Shown piece after piece: positions 43,365-52,599 of a stretch of 64,000 bases of DNA. The stretch comes from Achromobacter piechaudii NBRC 102461. Lineage in GTDB: Bacteria > Pseudomonadota > Gammaproteobacteria > Burkholderiales > Burkholderiaceae_B. Under the pieces are notes generated by a model. It had not been told where the DNA came from and did not search any database. It was given only the letters and a program-made list of their open reading frames with translations. The translations under genes were made by a program, and so were the position numbers. The number at the start of each line of letters is the position of its first letter. Positions within the stretch are counted from its first letter, which is position 1. Location: contig NZ_BCTK01000006.1 of the NCBI RefSeq assembly GCF_001571245.1, positions 682,001-746,000 on the forward strand, written 5' to 3'.

Positions 43365-44176
43365 GCCCGCGCAATGCATCCGTGGTGCTGACCGGCGCGG
43401 CAGGCGGGTTGGGCAGTGCGATTGCGCGGCGGCTGGTGGACGAAGGCGCGCGGCTGTTGCTGGTGGGCCGCACGGCGGGACCGTTGCTGGCGCTGGCGCA
43501 ATCCCTGAACGCGGGCGCCGCCGATCGCATGCGCGTGGATGCGCTGGTCGTGGACGTCACCACCGACGGCGGCCGCGCGGCGATTGTCGATGCCGCCGCC
43601 GCGCGGGACGTGAACGTGCTGATCAACAATGCGGCCGTCGCTGCATTTGGGCCGGCTCAACAATTGCAGGCGGACGAGGCATGCCGCGTGATGGACACCA
43701 ACGTGGTCGCGCCCATGATGTTGATCGCCGGCATGTTGCCGATGCTGCGCTCGCGGCCGCACGCGCAGGTGCTCAACATCGGTTCGACGCTGGGCAGCTT
43801 GGGCGTGCCGGGGTTTTCGGCATACGGGGCAAGCAAGGCCGCGCTTCGGCTTTACACCGAGGCGCTGCGCCGTGAGTTGGCGGACACCAGCGTCCGGGTG
43901 CAGTACTACGCGCCCCGCGCAATCGACACGCCGTTCAATTCGCCGGAGGTCATGGCGTTCAACCAGGAGACCGGTTCGGCCAGCGATACGCCCGAGGCGA
44001 TTGCCGCCAACGTCGTACGCATGCTGCAACGAGAATCCCGCCAAGGTTTTGCGGGCGGCGTCGAGGCCATTGCCGCGCGGCTCAATGGCTTGTGTCCGGA
44101 ATGGCTGGACGGCGCGTTCGCCAAACATCGCCGCGCGCTGATGAATTCAAAATTTCTTTCAGGATCTTCGTCATGA
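43361..44176 (+). CDS. SDR-family oxidoreductase
   Basis: 271-residue short-chain dehydrogenase. Cofactor motif TGAAGGLG (11-18), NNAAV after strand 4, catalytic Ser in IGSTLGSLG and the YGASK active-site pair near 153-157. Basic residue after strand 2 (VGRTAG) suggests NADP. The C-terminal tail beyond 230 is longer than classical SDRs and has PEWLDGAFAKHR. Overlaps the diiron enzyme gene and the exported TPR gene by 4 bp each, so it is a dedicated pathway enzyme that reduces or oxidises the same unknown metabolite. Confidence 0.88.
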   Translation: MSPRNASVVLTGAAGGLGSAIARRLVDEGARLLLVGRTAGPLLALAQSLNAGAADRMRVDALVVDVTTDGGRAAIVDAAAARDVNVLINNAAVAAFGPAQQLQADEACRVMDTNVVAPMMLIAGMLPMLRSRPHAQVLNIGSTLGSLGVPGFSAYGASKAALRLYTEALRRELADTSVRVQYYAPRAIDTPFNSPEVMAFNQETGSASDTPEAIAANVVRMLQRESRQGFAGGVEAIAARLNGLCPEWLDGAFAKHRRALMNSKFLSGSSS

Positions 44177-44847
44177 AACTTACCCCTTCTTTGCGCGCTG
44201 GCTGGACCCATCTGCTTGCGGGCGTGACCCTGTCTTTCGTCGCGCTGGCGGCTTGCCCGCTTGCCAGCGCCGCACCCGCCGAGCTGGACCAGGGCATCCA
44301 TGCGCTGCAAACGGACTGGGCCACGATCCAGTACCAGACGCCCGCCGATCAGCGCGCAGGCCGCTTCGAAACGTTGTCGCAGCAGGCGCATGCGCTGACC
44401 GCGCGCTATGCCGGCAGCGCCGAGCCGCATATCTGGGAGGGCATCATCCTCAGTTCCTGGGCCAACGCCAAGGGCGGGATGGGCGCGTTGAGCCTGGCCA
44501 AGCAGGCCCGCGCGGAATACGAGTCCGCCATCCAGATCGACCGCAAGGCGCTGGGCGGTTCGGCATTGAGCAGCCTGGGCGTGCTGTATTACAAGGTGCC
44601 CGGCTGGCCCGTGGGGTTCGGCGACAACAAGAAGGCCGAGGGGCTGCTGCAAGAAGCATTGGCGATCAATCCGAACGGCATCGACACCAACTACTTCTAT
44701 GCGGATTACCTGGTCTATCGCAATCGCAAACCCGAGGCCGTGCCCTACCTGGAAAAGGCGCTGAATGCAGCGCCGCGTCCGGGGCGGGAATCGGCGGACG
44801 CAGGCCGCCGCGCCGAGGCGAAGGCGTTGCTGGATTCGATACGGTAA
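44173..44847 (+). CDS. Exported TPR-like protein
   Basis: 224-residue exported protein. The signal peptide (THLLAGVTLSFVALAACPLASAA) can be read as a Sec signal cleaved at ASA, or as a lipoprotein signal with lipobox LAAC. The mature part has TPR-like helical pairs: YAGSAEPHIWEGIILSSWAN, SLAKQARAEYESAIQIDRKAL, GLLQEALAINPNGIDTNYFYADYLV and YLEKALNAAP, the last two close to TPR consensus and to the TRAP transporter TatT scaffold. It may hold or hand on the pathway product at the envelope. Last gene of the operon. Confidence 0.8.
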   Translation: MKLTPSLRAGWTHLLAGVTLSFVALAACPLASAAPAELDQGIHALQTDWATIQYQTPADQRAGRFETLSQQAHALTARYAGSAEPHIWEGIILSSWANAKGGMGALSLAKQARAEYESAIQIDRKALGGSALSSLGVLYYKVPGWPVGFGDNKKAEGLLQEALAINPNGIDTNYFYADYLVYRNRKPEAVPYLEKALNAAPRPGRESADAGRRAEAKALLDSIR

Positions 44848-44929
44848 GGATGGGGCGGCGGCGCGTCAGCGTGCGTTAGCTGCTGGCCGACAGGCGCGGC
44901 GCGTCAGCGACTGCGATGCGCCCGCCGTT

Positions 44930-45481
44930 TCATCGCGGCACGCCCGCGTCGAACACGATGTCGGCGGCGGGCACCGCCACGATCGGTACGCCGAAGCTGG
45001 TGATGCCCGACAGCGTGGCGTTGTGATGGATACGGATCTGGGCGCCCGACGCGTGCGGTTTGTCGCACGTGGTGTGCGCGTCGGCGGCCAGCGTCACCGG
45101 GTAGCCCTGGGCAGCCGCGCGCCGCACGGTGGTGTCCACGCAGAATTCCGTCGCGTAGCCGCATACCGCCAGCGCCGTCACGCCGGCCTCGGACAGCGTC
45201 TGCCCCAGATCGGTGCGCAGGAATGAATCCGGGGTGGTCTTGCGCACGCGCAGATCGGTGGACGCGGGGCGCAGCCGCAGATCCAGCTCCCATCCCGGCT
45301 GGCCGTGCGCCAGATCCCCGCCCGGGGACTCGTGCTGCACGTAGATGACTGGTGCGCCCGACCGGCGCGCGCGCTCGGCAAGTTCGTTGATGCGGTCCAG
45401 CACGGCGTCGGCATCGGCCGGCGCCGGCTGCGTTTCGAACAGGGCGCGCTGCACGTCGATGATGATCAGGGCGGTGGTCAT
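44930..45481 (-). CDS. Isochorismatase-family cysteine hydrolase
   Basis: 183-residue member of the isochorismatase-like fold. The catalytic triad is visible: D9 in IIIDVQ, K81 in VRKTTPDSF and C114 in GYATEFCVDTTVRRA, with the cis-peptide region preceding the Cys. Such enzymes hydrolyse amides (nicotinamide, carbamoylsarcosine) or isochorismate; the intact triad with Cys points to an amidase. It is convergent with the five-gene operon and divergent from FecI system 2. Substrate unknown. Confidence 0.88.
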   Translation of the reverse strand: MTTALIIIDVQRALFETQPAPADADAVLDRINELAERARRSGAPVIYVQHESPGGDLAHGQPGWELDLRLRPASTDLRVRKTTPDSFLRTDLGQTLSEAGVTALAVCGYATEFCVDTTVRRAAAQGYPVTLAADAHTTCDKPHASGAQIRIHHNATLSGITSFGVPIVAVPAADIVFDAGVPR

Positions 45482-45549
45482 GGGTCGGTCGGGGAAGGGG
45501 AGAAGCTGGGAGTCTACCGCCGCTAGTCGCGCGCTTGGCGAGCGCCATC

Positions 45550-45568
45550 AATAATGATTACAATTCCC
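45550..45568. promoter_or_regulatory. Fur box upstream of fecI-like gene (system 2)
   Basis: AATAATGATTACAATTCCC matches about 13 of 19 positions of the Fur consensus, with a strong left half (ATAATGAT). It lies 34 bp before the sigma-factor start in an A/T-rich patch between two divergent genes. Confidence 0.65.
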
Positions 45569-45602
45569 ATTCTTAAAAATCTGGGTAGCGCTCGCCACCG
45601 CC

Positions 45603-46130
45603 ATGTCGTCCTTGGAATCTCTGGAGCACCGCGAGCTTGGCTTGCTCTATCGTGACCACCACGGGTGGTTGCGTGGATGGCTGCTACGGCGGCTGAAGGT
45701 GCCGGCCGAGGCCGCGGATCTGGCGCAAGACACCTTCCTGCGCCTGCTGGCTTCGCCGGCGTCGATGGCGCAGTTGCAAGGTGTGCGGCAACCGCGCAGC
45801 TTCCTGGCGACGGTGGCGCAGCGTACGCTGGTCGACCACGTCCGCCGGCAGGTGCTGGAACGCGCCTGGCTCGAAACCTTGGCGCAGCAGCCCGAGGCCC
45901 ATGCCATTTCCCCCGAGACGCAAGCCATCCTGCTGGAAACCATCCGCGAGATCGACGCCATGCTGCACGGCCTGGGGCCCAAGGTGCGGCGCGCCTTCCT
46001 GATGTCCCAGCTGGAAGGCGCGCGCTATGCCGACATCGCCTTGCAGTTGGGTGTCACCGTCAGCTCAGTAAAGAAATACATGGCGCGCGCCACCGAGCAT
46101 TGCCTCGTGTACGCCCTGCAAAGGCAGTAG
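45603..46130 (+). CDS. FecI-type ECF sigma factor (system 2)
   Basis: 175-residue ECF sigma factor. Region 2 has AEAADLAQDTFLRLLASPAS; region 4 has LEGARYADIALQLGVTVSSVKKYM. ATG 45603 follows the Fur box, so iron limitation should raise its level; activity should depend on the FecR protein 8 bp downstream. It differs clearly from the system 1 sigma factor in region 4, so promoter overlap between the systems is not assured. Confidence 0.92.
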   Translation: MSSLESLEHRELGLLYRDHHGWLRGWLLRRLKVPAEAADLAQDTFLRLLASPASMAQLQGVRQPRSFLATVAQRTLVDHVRRQVLERAWLETLAQQPEAHAISPETQAILLETIREIDAMLHGLGPKVRRAFLMSQLEGARYADIALQLGVTVSSVKKYMARATEHCLVYALQRQ

Positions 46131-46138
46131 GCAGCCCC

Positions 46139-47101
46139 ATGGCGGACAAGACGATAGCCACAGCCGCGCAATGGTACGCGCGCTTGTGCGCGGACGACGT
46201 CAGCGCGGCCGATGTGGCGGCGCACGGGCGTTGGCTGGCGGCAGATCCCGAACACGCGCGCATCTGGCGCCAGGTGGAACGGCTGCGCGGCACGCTGGGC
46301 GCTGCGCCCGCGCGGCTGGCCGCCGACACCTTGAGCCGGGCCGATCACCACTTCGCACGCCGGCGTGCCGTGCTGCGCAACAGCCTGGGCGCGGTCGCAC
46401 TGTTGGGCGCGGGCGGCGTGTTGACGTGGCGCGTCTTGCCGGTCGAGCAGATGCTGGCGGGCTATCTGGCTGACTACCGCATGGGCACGGGCGAACGGCG
46501 CGAACTGTTGCTGGCGGACGGCACGCTGCTCTGGCTGGACAGCGCCAGCGCGGTGGACGTGACCATGGACGCGCGCGGCCGCCGCATCACGGTGCATGCT
46601 GGCGAAGTCCTGATCGATACCGAAGGCGCCGCGCCGGGCCTGCCGCCGCTTCAGGTCGCCACCCGGCACGGCGTCGTGCGGCCACTGGGCACGCGCTTCA
46701 CCGTCAACCGCCAGGACGATATGACGCGTGTTGCGGTGCTGCGCCATGCCGTCGAACTTTGGCCCGAGGGCGGCGGCCCGGCGCTGCGGCTCAACGCGGG
46801 CGAACAGGGCGTGTTGCAGGCGGCCGCCGCGCGCCATGATGGCGCCATCACCGGCGAGCCCGACGCCTGGACGCGCGGCCTGCTGGTGGTGGACGGCCTG
46901 ACGCTTGCCGACTTCGTGGCCCGTCTGGACCGCTATCGCCCAGGGCGCCTGCGCTGCGACGAGGCGGTGGCGCAGTTGCGCGTGTCGGGCGCGTATCCCA
47001 TCGACGATACCGACCGCGCGCTGGCCGCCGTGGAACGCGCTTTGCCCGTGCGCGTGTCCCGCTACACGCGCTATTACACGCGGATCGTTCCCCGAAGCTG
47101 A
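46139..47101 (+). CDS. FecR-family anti-sigma/signal transducer (system 2)
   Basis: 320-residue regulator. The N-terminal cytoplasmic domain has AAQWYARLCADDVSAADVAAH and WLAADPEHARIWRQVE; a membrane segment follows at about 82-100 (SLGAVALLGAGGVLTW); the periplasmic FecR domain carries ELLLADGTLLWLDSASAVDV and ATRHGVVRPLGTRFTV. The C-terminal part resembles the signal-receiving region of FecR proteins. ATG 46139 sits 8 bp after the sigma-factor stop. Confidence 0.92.
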   Translation: MADKTIATAAQWYARLCADDVSAADVAAHGRWLAADPEHARIWRQVERLRGTLGAAPARLAADTLSRADHHFARRRAVLRNSLGAVALLGAGGVLTWRVLPVEQMLAGYLADYRMGTGERRELLLADGTLLWLDSASAVDVTMDARGRRITVHAGEVLIDTEGAAPGLPPLQVATRHGVVRPLGTRFTVNRQDDMTRVAVLRHAVELWPEGGGPALRLNAGEQGVLQAAAARHDGAITGEPDAWTRGLLVVDGLTLADFVARLDRYRPGRLRCDEAVAQLRVSGAYPIDDTDRALAAVERALPVRVSRYTRYYTRIVPRS

Positions 47102-47188
47102 TTTTTTTCGCCAGGCATTGTCCTTTTTTCCGTGCTCGTTCGACTTGGCAGGGATTACGTCGGAATGATTCACGGAAACCTCGATCCC

Positions 47189-49636
47189 ATGCCTTTCTCT
47201 TTGCCTGCCCATCGCCATCCCGCCACCTTGGCGCCCGTTGCGTGCGCCGTCTTCGCCGCATTGACGGCGCTGGCCTTCGCTCCGCCCGCGTGGGCGCAAA
47301 CACCCGACACGGCCGCCACGGTGCGCCGCTATGACGTGCCGGCCGGGCCGCTGGGGCTGGCGCTCAGTCGCTATGCCGCGCAGGCGGGGGTGGTCCTGTC
47401 CTTCGACGCGGCGCTGACGCAAGACAAGCAGAGCGCGGGGCTGCAAGGGGAATACGGCATCGCCTCGGGTTTGGCGGCGATGCTGGCGGGCACGGGGCTG
47501 GAGGCTGTCAGCCAGGGGGGCAATAACTACGGCCTGCGGCGCGCCGCGACGCAGACGCTTGCGCCCGTCGAGGTGCTGGGCTCGCGCGAGCCCGCGCCCA
47601 GCGAAGGCACGGACTCGTATACGGTGGGCCTGTCCACCACCGCCACTAAGCTGCCGATGACCTTGCGCGAGACACCGCAATCGGTGTCGGTGATGACGCG
47701 CCAGCGCCTGTCGGACCAGGGCCTGAATACGCTGGAAGACGCCATCGCCAACGCGCCCGGCCTGACCTTCAAGAAGAAGGGATCGGCCGATGACAACGAA
47801 AAGGGCCTGTACGCGCGCGGCATGGAAATCACCAACATGCAGGTGGACGGTGTGCCCACGCACAAGGACTTCAATGCGCTGGGCCTGGACACCGCGCTGT
47901 ACGACCGCATCGAAGTCGTGCGCGGTTCCACCGGCCTGTTGAACGGCGCGGGCAACCCGGCCGCCTCGATCAACCTGGTGCGCAAGCGCCCCACGCCCGA
48001 GTTTCAGGCCAGCGTGGGCGCGGCGGTGGGGTCGTGGGACTACCGCCGTACGGAATTTGACCTGGGCAGCCCGCTCGATGAGGCCGGCAAGCTGCGCGGC
48101 CGGGTGGTCGGCGCATGGCAGGAGGGCGGCTCGTTCATCGACCGCGTCAAGCAGGATTCGCAACTGCTGTACGGCGTGATCGAAGCCGACCTGGGCGAGC
48201 GCACCTTGCTGACCGTGGGTGGCGAGTACCAGCGCAAGCATTGCACGGCGTGCTCGTATTTCGGTTTTCCGGCGGTGTATGCCGATGGCTCGAAGACGGA
48301 TTTCCGCCAGAGCTTCAATTCGGCCACCGACTGGAGCCGCCAGACGCGCACGCGCTACAACGTGTTCGCCACGCTGGACCATGAGTTCGCGCCCTTGTGG
48401 AAAGGGTCGTTGACCGTGTCGCGCACGGGCGATGACAACGACCGCACCTATGGCTGGTTCAGCAGCAACGGCTGGGCGGATCCGACCACGGGGCGGGGCG
48501 CGTCGGTGTGGGTGGCTAAATGGCCGATCCCCAAGACGCAGAACGCGGTGGACGCCAGCCTCAGTGGGGCCTTCAATGCGTTCGGCCGCCAGCACGACGT
48601 GGTGATCGGGGCCAGCGCCTCGCGCACCCGGGGCGACTACGACATGTACCCGCTGTGGACCGCGCCGGGCTATGACGCAAAGATTCCCGACATCCGTGGC
48701 TGGAACGGCGACATGCCGGAACCCGACTGGCAGACCACGGGCAAGCGCGACTACACCGAGAAGCAGTCATCGATCTATGGCGCGCTGCGGCTGCGTCCGA
48801 CCGATGCGCTGTCGCTGGTGCTGGGCTCGCGCGTGACGTGGTGGGACCAGCAGGCGTCCTACCAATACAACGATGGCTCGTCGTACCCGGACAATATGCG
48901 CGAGCAGGGCGTCTACACGCCCTACGCCGGGCTGGTCTATGACCTGACGCCGACGCTGTCGGCTTATGCCAGCTACACCAGCATCTTCCAGCCGCAGCAG
49001 GCGCAGAATGTGTCGGGCGGCGTGCTGGAACCCATCAAGGGCAACACCTACGAGATCGGCCTGAAGTCCACCTGGCTCGATGGCCGCCTGAACGGGTCGG
49101 TGGCCTTGTTCCGCACGCGCCAGGACAACTACGCCATGATCGACGGCGACAAGCTGGCGCCCAATGGCGACAACGCCTATGTGGCCGCCGACGGCGCGGT
49201 CTTACGCGGCGTCGAGGCCGAACTCAGCGGCGAACTGACGCCCGGCTGGCAGATGCAGTTGTCGTATGCCTATGTCGACCGCCGCCTGCCCCAAGGCTTC
49301 ATCACGCAGGTGGGCCTGCCGCGCCACATCGCCAAGCTGTACACCACCTATCGTCTGCCGGGCGATCTGAGCGCGCTGACGGTCGGCGGCGGCCTGCGTT
49401 GGGAAAGCGCCAGCAACTATTCCAGCCGTGGCCCTGGCGGCCAGCAGGCCGAAGCATCGCAAAGCGGCTATGCGCTGGTGGACCTGATGGCCCGCTATCA
49501 ATTCACCCGCCAATGGTCGGCCACCTTGAATCTGAACAACGTGTTCGACAAGAAGTACTACGCCAGCACGAACGTCTACAGCAACTACTACGGCGCGCCG
49601 TTCAGCGCCATGCTGGGCGTCAACTATCGGTATTGA
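47189..49636 (+). CDS. TonB-dependent siderophore receptor with STN domain (system 2, FpvA/FhuE-like)
   Basis: 815-residue outer-membrane transducer. Signal peptide ends at AWA-Q (about 36); STN domain about 47-118; TonB-box-like LAPVEVLGS near 124-132; plug about 150-280 with RETPQSVSVMTRQRL and RIEVVRGSTGLLNGAGNPA; barrel to the terminal GVNYRY. RGSTGLLNGAGNPAASINLVRKRP is typical of the FpvA/FhuE/FoxA group. A close Cys pair in KHCTACSYFG lies in an extracellular loop. An in-frame ATG at 47165 is an alternative start. Ligand unknown, probably a hydroxamate-type siderophore by similarity of style only. Confidence 0.9.
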   Translation: MPFSLPAHRHPATLAPVACAVFAALTALAFAPPAWAQTPDTAATVRRYDVPAGPLGLALSRYAAQAGVVLSFDAALTQDKQSAGLQGEYGIASGLAAMLAGTGLEAVSQGGNNYGLRRAATQTLAPVEVLGSREPAPSEGTDSYTVGLSTTATKLPMTLRETPQSVSVMTRQRLSDQGLNTLEDAIANAPGLTFKKKGSADDNEKGLYARGMEITNMQVDGVPTHKDFNALGLDTALYDRIEVVRGSTGLLNGAGNPAASINLVRKRPTPEFQASVGAAVGSWDYRRTEFDLGSPLDEAGKLRGRVVGAWQEGGSFIDRVKQDSQLLYGVIEADLGERTLLTVGGEYQRKHCTACSYFGFPAVYADGSKTDFRQSFNSATDWSRQTRTRYNVFATLDHEFAPLWKGSLTVSRTGDDNDRTYGWFSSNGWADPTTGRGASVWVAKWPIPKTQNAVDASLSGAFNAFGRQHDVVIGASASRTRGDYDMYPLWTAPGYDAKIPDIRGWNGDMPEPDWQTTGKRDYTEKQSSIYGALRLRPTDALSLVLGSRVTWWDQQASYQYNDGSSYPDNMREQGVYTPYAGLVYDLTPTLSAYASYTSIFQPQQAQNVSGGVLEPIKGNTYEIGLKSTWLDGRLNGSVALFRTRQDNYAMIDGDKLAPNGDNAYVAADGAVLRGVEAELSGELTPGWQMQLSYAYVDRRLPQGFITQVGLPRHIAKLYTTYRLPGDLSALTVGGGLRWESASNYSSRGPGGQQAEASQSGYALVDLMARYQFTRQWSATLNLNNVFDKKYYASTNVYSNYYGAPFSAMLGVNYRY

Positions 49637-49736
49637 CGCCGGGTGCGTCGCCAGCGCGCGCCGACGGGGTAAAGTTGACGCCTTTCCCCGATACCCGCAA
49701 CGGCATGACGACGCTATCCCCGGTCAGGACCGCATC

Positions 49737-51254
49737 ATGGTGAAGACGTTCGAGCTGGACACGCTCAGGATGCGGATGGCTGACGCCGCCTATGCCCGGC
49801 TGGATCTGCACCAGCGCATCCAGCGCGCGCTGCGCGCGTTGATCCTGGACGGCGCATTGGCCTCCGGGGTGAAGCTGCCCGCCACGCGCGGGCTGGCGCA
49901 GTCTTTGGGCGTGGCGCGCGACACCGTCGAGTACGCCTATGCACAGTTGCATCGAGATGGCTATATCGCGCGGCGCGCAGGCTCGGGCACCTATGTGTCC
50001 GACACGATGGGCGCGGCGTTGCGGGGGGCCTCTCGCGGGAACATCAAGCCGCGACGCGCTCGCGGTGCAGACCAGTCGGGCGTGCCGGCGCGGGCCGGTG
50101 ATGGCCTCAGTCTGCGCGGCGCGCAGATCGACGGCAGCGGCGGCGTGGCCGATCAGCAGGCCGTCAAGGCCTTCGCCACGGGCCTGCCCGAAACGCGCAC
50201 CTTTCCCGTCGATGTCTGGCAACGCTTGCAGCGCCAGGTGCTGAAAGAACATCGCGCGCACCTGCTGCTGCACGGCGATCCGCAGGGCGCGGAGCCATTG
50301 CGCCAGGCCATTGCCGATTACCTGAACCTGGAACGCGGCGCGCGCGTGTCGGCGGACCAGATCCTGGTGTTGAGCAGCACGCGGCAGGCGCTATACCTGT
50401 GCGCGCAGCTGCTGGTGGATGCGGGCCAGCCCATCCTGATGGAGAACCCGGGCTACTTCGGCGCGCGCAAAGCCTTCGAGGCCGCACAGGCCCGCATCGT
50501 GCCGATCGATGTGGACGCGCAAGGCATCCGCGTGGACCTGCTGCGGCGGGACCGCAGCGGCGCCCGCTGCGTGTACGTGACGCCATCGCACCAGTATCCG
50601 ACGGGCGCGACGCTGTCGCTGGAACGCCGCCTGATGCTGACGCGCTGGGCCCAAGAGAACCGCCGCTGGATCATCGAAGACGACTACGACAGCGAATTCC
50701 ATTACGACGGCCTGCCCACCGCCTGCGTGCAGGGCGTGGATCAGTTTCAACGCACCTTGTACGTGGGCACGTTCAGCAAGACGCTGTACCCCGGCCTGCG
50801 CGTGGGCTACATGGCGCTGCCGGCCGGGCTGGTCGGCGCATTCGCCCGCGCGCGCAGCATCATGGACGGGCACACGCCGCAGATCCAGCAACTGACGCTG
50901 GCGCGCTTCATGGAAGACGGCCACTACAACGCGCACGTGCGCGCGATGCGCAAGCTGTACGCGGCGCGCCGGGCCTGCATGCTGGAGGCGATTGGCCGGC
51001 ATCTGGCGGGCATCGTCACCGCCATCAAGCCACCGGGCGGCTTGCAGGTGCCGTGCTTGCTGCAAGCGGGCTGGACGGAGGCACAGACCTGCCGGCTGGC
51101 GGCGCAGGCGGGGCTGGTGCTGCCGGGCATCAGCCGCCTGTATGCGGGCGCCGAACGTCTGGAAGGGTGGTTGCTGGGTTACGCATCGCTGACCGAGCAC
51201 GAGATCGAGACCGCCGTGCTGCGCCTGCGCAACGCCTTGGCCTCGGGTCGGTAA
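49737..51254 (+). CDS. MocR/PdxR-type GntR-aminotransferase regulator
   Basis: 505-residue fusion of an N-terminal GntR winged helix (about 20-90, LPATRGLAQSLGVARDTVEYAY) and a class I aminotransferase domain (about 140-495). The PLP-binding lysine is in VGTFSKTLYPGLRVGYM, with EDDYDSEFHYDG and TPSHQYPTG as further MocR signatures. Such proteins sense PLP or an amino-acid adduct. Two direct repeats, TTTCCCCGATAC (49683) and TATCCCCGGTCA (49715), lie 12-54 bp before the ATG and could be its operator. It is convergent with the BenE gene. Confidence 0.92.
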   Translation: MVKTFELDTLRMRMADAAYARLDLHQRIQRALRALILDGALASGVKLPATRGLAQSLGVARDTVEYAYAQLHRDGYIARRAGSGTYVSDTMGAALRGASRGNIKPRRARGADQSGVPARAGDGLSLRGAQIDGSGGVADQQAVKAFATGLPETRTFPVDVWQRLQRQVLKEHRAHLLLHGDPQGAEPLRQAIADYLNLERGARVSADQILVLSSTRQALYLCAQLLVDAGQPILMENPGYFGARKAFEAAQARIVPIDVDAQGIRVDLLRRDRSGARCVYVTPSHQYPTGATLSLERRLMLTRWAQENRRWIIEDDYDSEFHYDGLPTACVQGVDQFQRTLYVGTFSKTLYPGLRVGYMALPAGLVGAFARARSIMDGHTPQIQQLTLARFMEDGHYNAHVRAMRKLYAARRACMLEAIGRHLAGIVTAIKPPGGLQVPCLLQAGWTEAQTCRLAAQAGLVLPGISRLYAGAERLEGWLLGYASLTEHEIETAVLRLRNALASGR

Positions 51255-51265
51255 GCGGCGGCAGG

Positions 51266-52474
51266 CTACGGCTTGGCCGGGCTGCCGATCAGCGTGCGAT
51301 GGCCGCCGTGGATCAGCAGATGCGCGGTCAAGCCGGCCACCAGCCCCCAGAACGCGCCGCCCACGCCCAGCAAGGTCACGTTCGCGGCGGTGGCCAGGAA
51401 GGTGACCAGCGCGGTCTCGCGAGTGCGGGCGTCGGCCATGGCGTTGGCCAGGCTGCCGCCGATGGCGCCCAGCAGCGCAAGCCCCGCCAGCGTGGTGATG
51501 AAGGCCTTGGGCAGCACCATGAACAAGGTGGCCAGCGTGACGCCGAAGGTGCCGACCAGGATGTAGAACAGTCCGCAGGCCAGGCCCGCGATGTAGCGCT
51601 TGCGGGGGTCGGGATGCGCGTCGGGGCCGGTGCAGATCGCCGCCGTGATCGCCGCCACGTTGAAGGCGTGCGAGCCGAACGGCGCCATCAGCAGCGAGCC
51701 CAGGCCCGTCGTGACCAGGATGGGATCTGCGCGCGTCTTGAAGCCATCATGGCGCAGCACCAGCATGCCGGGCATGTACTGGCCCGTCAGCGTGATGATG
51801 AACAAGGGCAGCGCCACGCCCAGCAGCGCATTCAGAGAGAACCGGGGAACTTCGAAGATCGGCTCGGCCAGGCTCAGATGCACGCTTGAGAAATCGATAC
51901 GGCCCTGCACAACCAGCATCGCCAGCCCGATGACGAGGATGCCGACCACGGCAAAGCGCGAGGTGAATCGCTTGAGCAGCGCATACGAGATCAGCAGCAC
52001 GATGACCAGCAGCGGGTCGACGCTGGCGCCGCCGAAGGCATTGATCCCGAACTGAAGCAGGATGCCGGCCAGCAGACCCGCCGCGATGCCGCCAGGAATC
52101 AGACGGACCAGCTTTTCGAATGCGCCCGTCATGCCCAGCACCACGAAGCCCAGCGCCGAAATCATATAGGCCCCGATGACTTCGCCATACGGCGTGAACG
52201 GCATGACCGTGGCCAGGAACGCGACGCCGGGCGTGGACCACGCCGTGATGATCGGTTCCTTGTAGCGCCAACTCAGCCACGCGCCCGTGACACCCACGCC
52301 CACGGACACCGACCACACCCATGAGGCGGTCTGCGCCGGTGTCAGCCCGGCCAGCTCGGCCGCCTGGAACACCAGCACGAAGGTGCCGCCGTAGTTGACC
52401 AGCACGGAGATAAGCGCCGCGACGGTCGGCGAGAAAAAGTCGGCGGCGCGCAGGCTGGCCGGCGATGGGCTCAT
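51266..52474 (-). CDS. benE: BenE-family benzoate/H+ symporter-like transporter
   Basis: 402-residue inner-membrane protein with about 12 helices. BenE signatures include SWRYKEPIITAWSTPGVAFLA, the LTGQYMPGMLVLRHDGF block and APFGSHAFNVAAITAAICTGPDAHPD. The family is named for benzoate uptake, but the natural substrate in most genomes is untested, and no aromatic-degradation genes lie nearby. It is convergent with the MocR gene, 11 bp apart, and could be controlled by it. Confidence 0.85.
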   Translation of the reverse strand: MSPSPASLRAADFFSPTVAALISVLVNYGGTFVLVFQAAELAGLTPAQTASWVWSVSVGVGVTGAWLSWRYKEPIITAWSTPGVAFLATVMPFTPYGEVIGAYMISALGFVVLGMTGAFEKLVRLIPGGIAAGLLAGILLQFGINAFGGASVDPLLVIVLLISYALLKRFTSRFAVVGILVIGLAMLVVQGRIDFSSVHLSLAEPIFEVPRFSLNALLGVALPLFIITLTGQYMPGMLVLRHDGFKTRADPILVTTGLGSLLMAPFGSHAFNVAAITAAICTGPDAHPDPRKRYIAGLACGLFYILVGTFGVTLATLFMVLPKAFITTLAGLALLGAIGGSLANAMADARTRETALVTFLATAANVTLLGVGGAFWGLVAGLTAHLLIHGGHRTLIGSPAKP

Positions 52475-52599
52475 GAAATCACTCCACAGGTTGCAAGCCC
52501 CTGGCCCGCATCGTGTCGATGCCGGGGGGCGGAAAGCGCAAGTGTAGGAGTGCAGTGGCCTGTTTATTCAGGCCACTTTTCTGGATACCGCCAGACCAC

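Noticed and set aside
46025..48595. 856-codon minus-strand frame across fecR and the second TonB receptor
   Set aside because: Antisense to two clearly recognisable genes, with low-complexity Arg/His/Gln composition.
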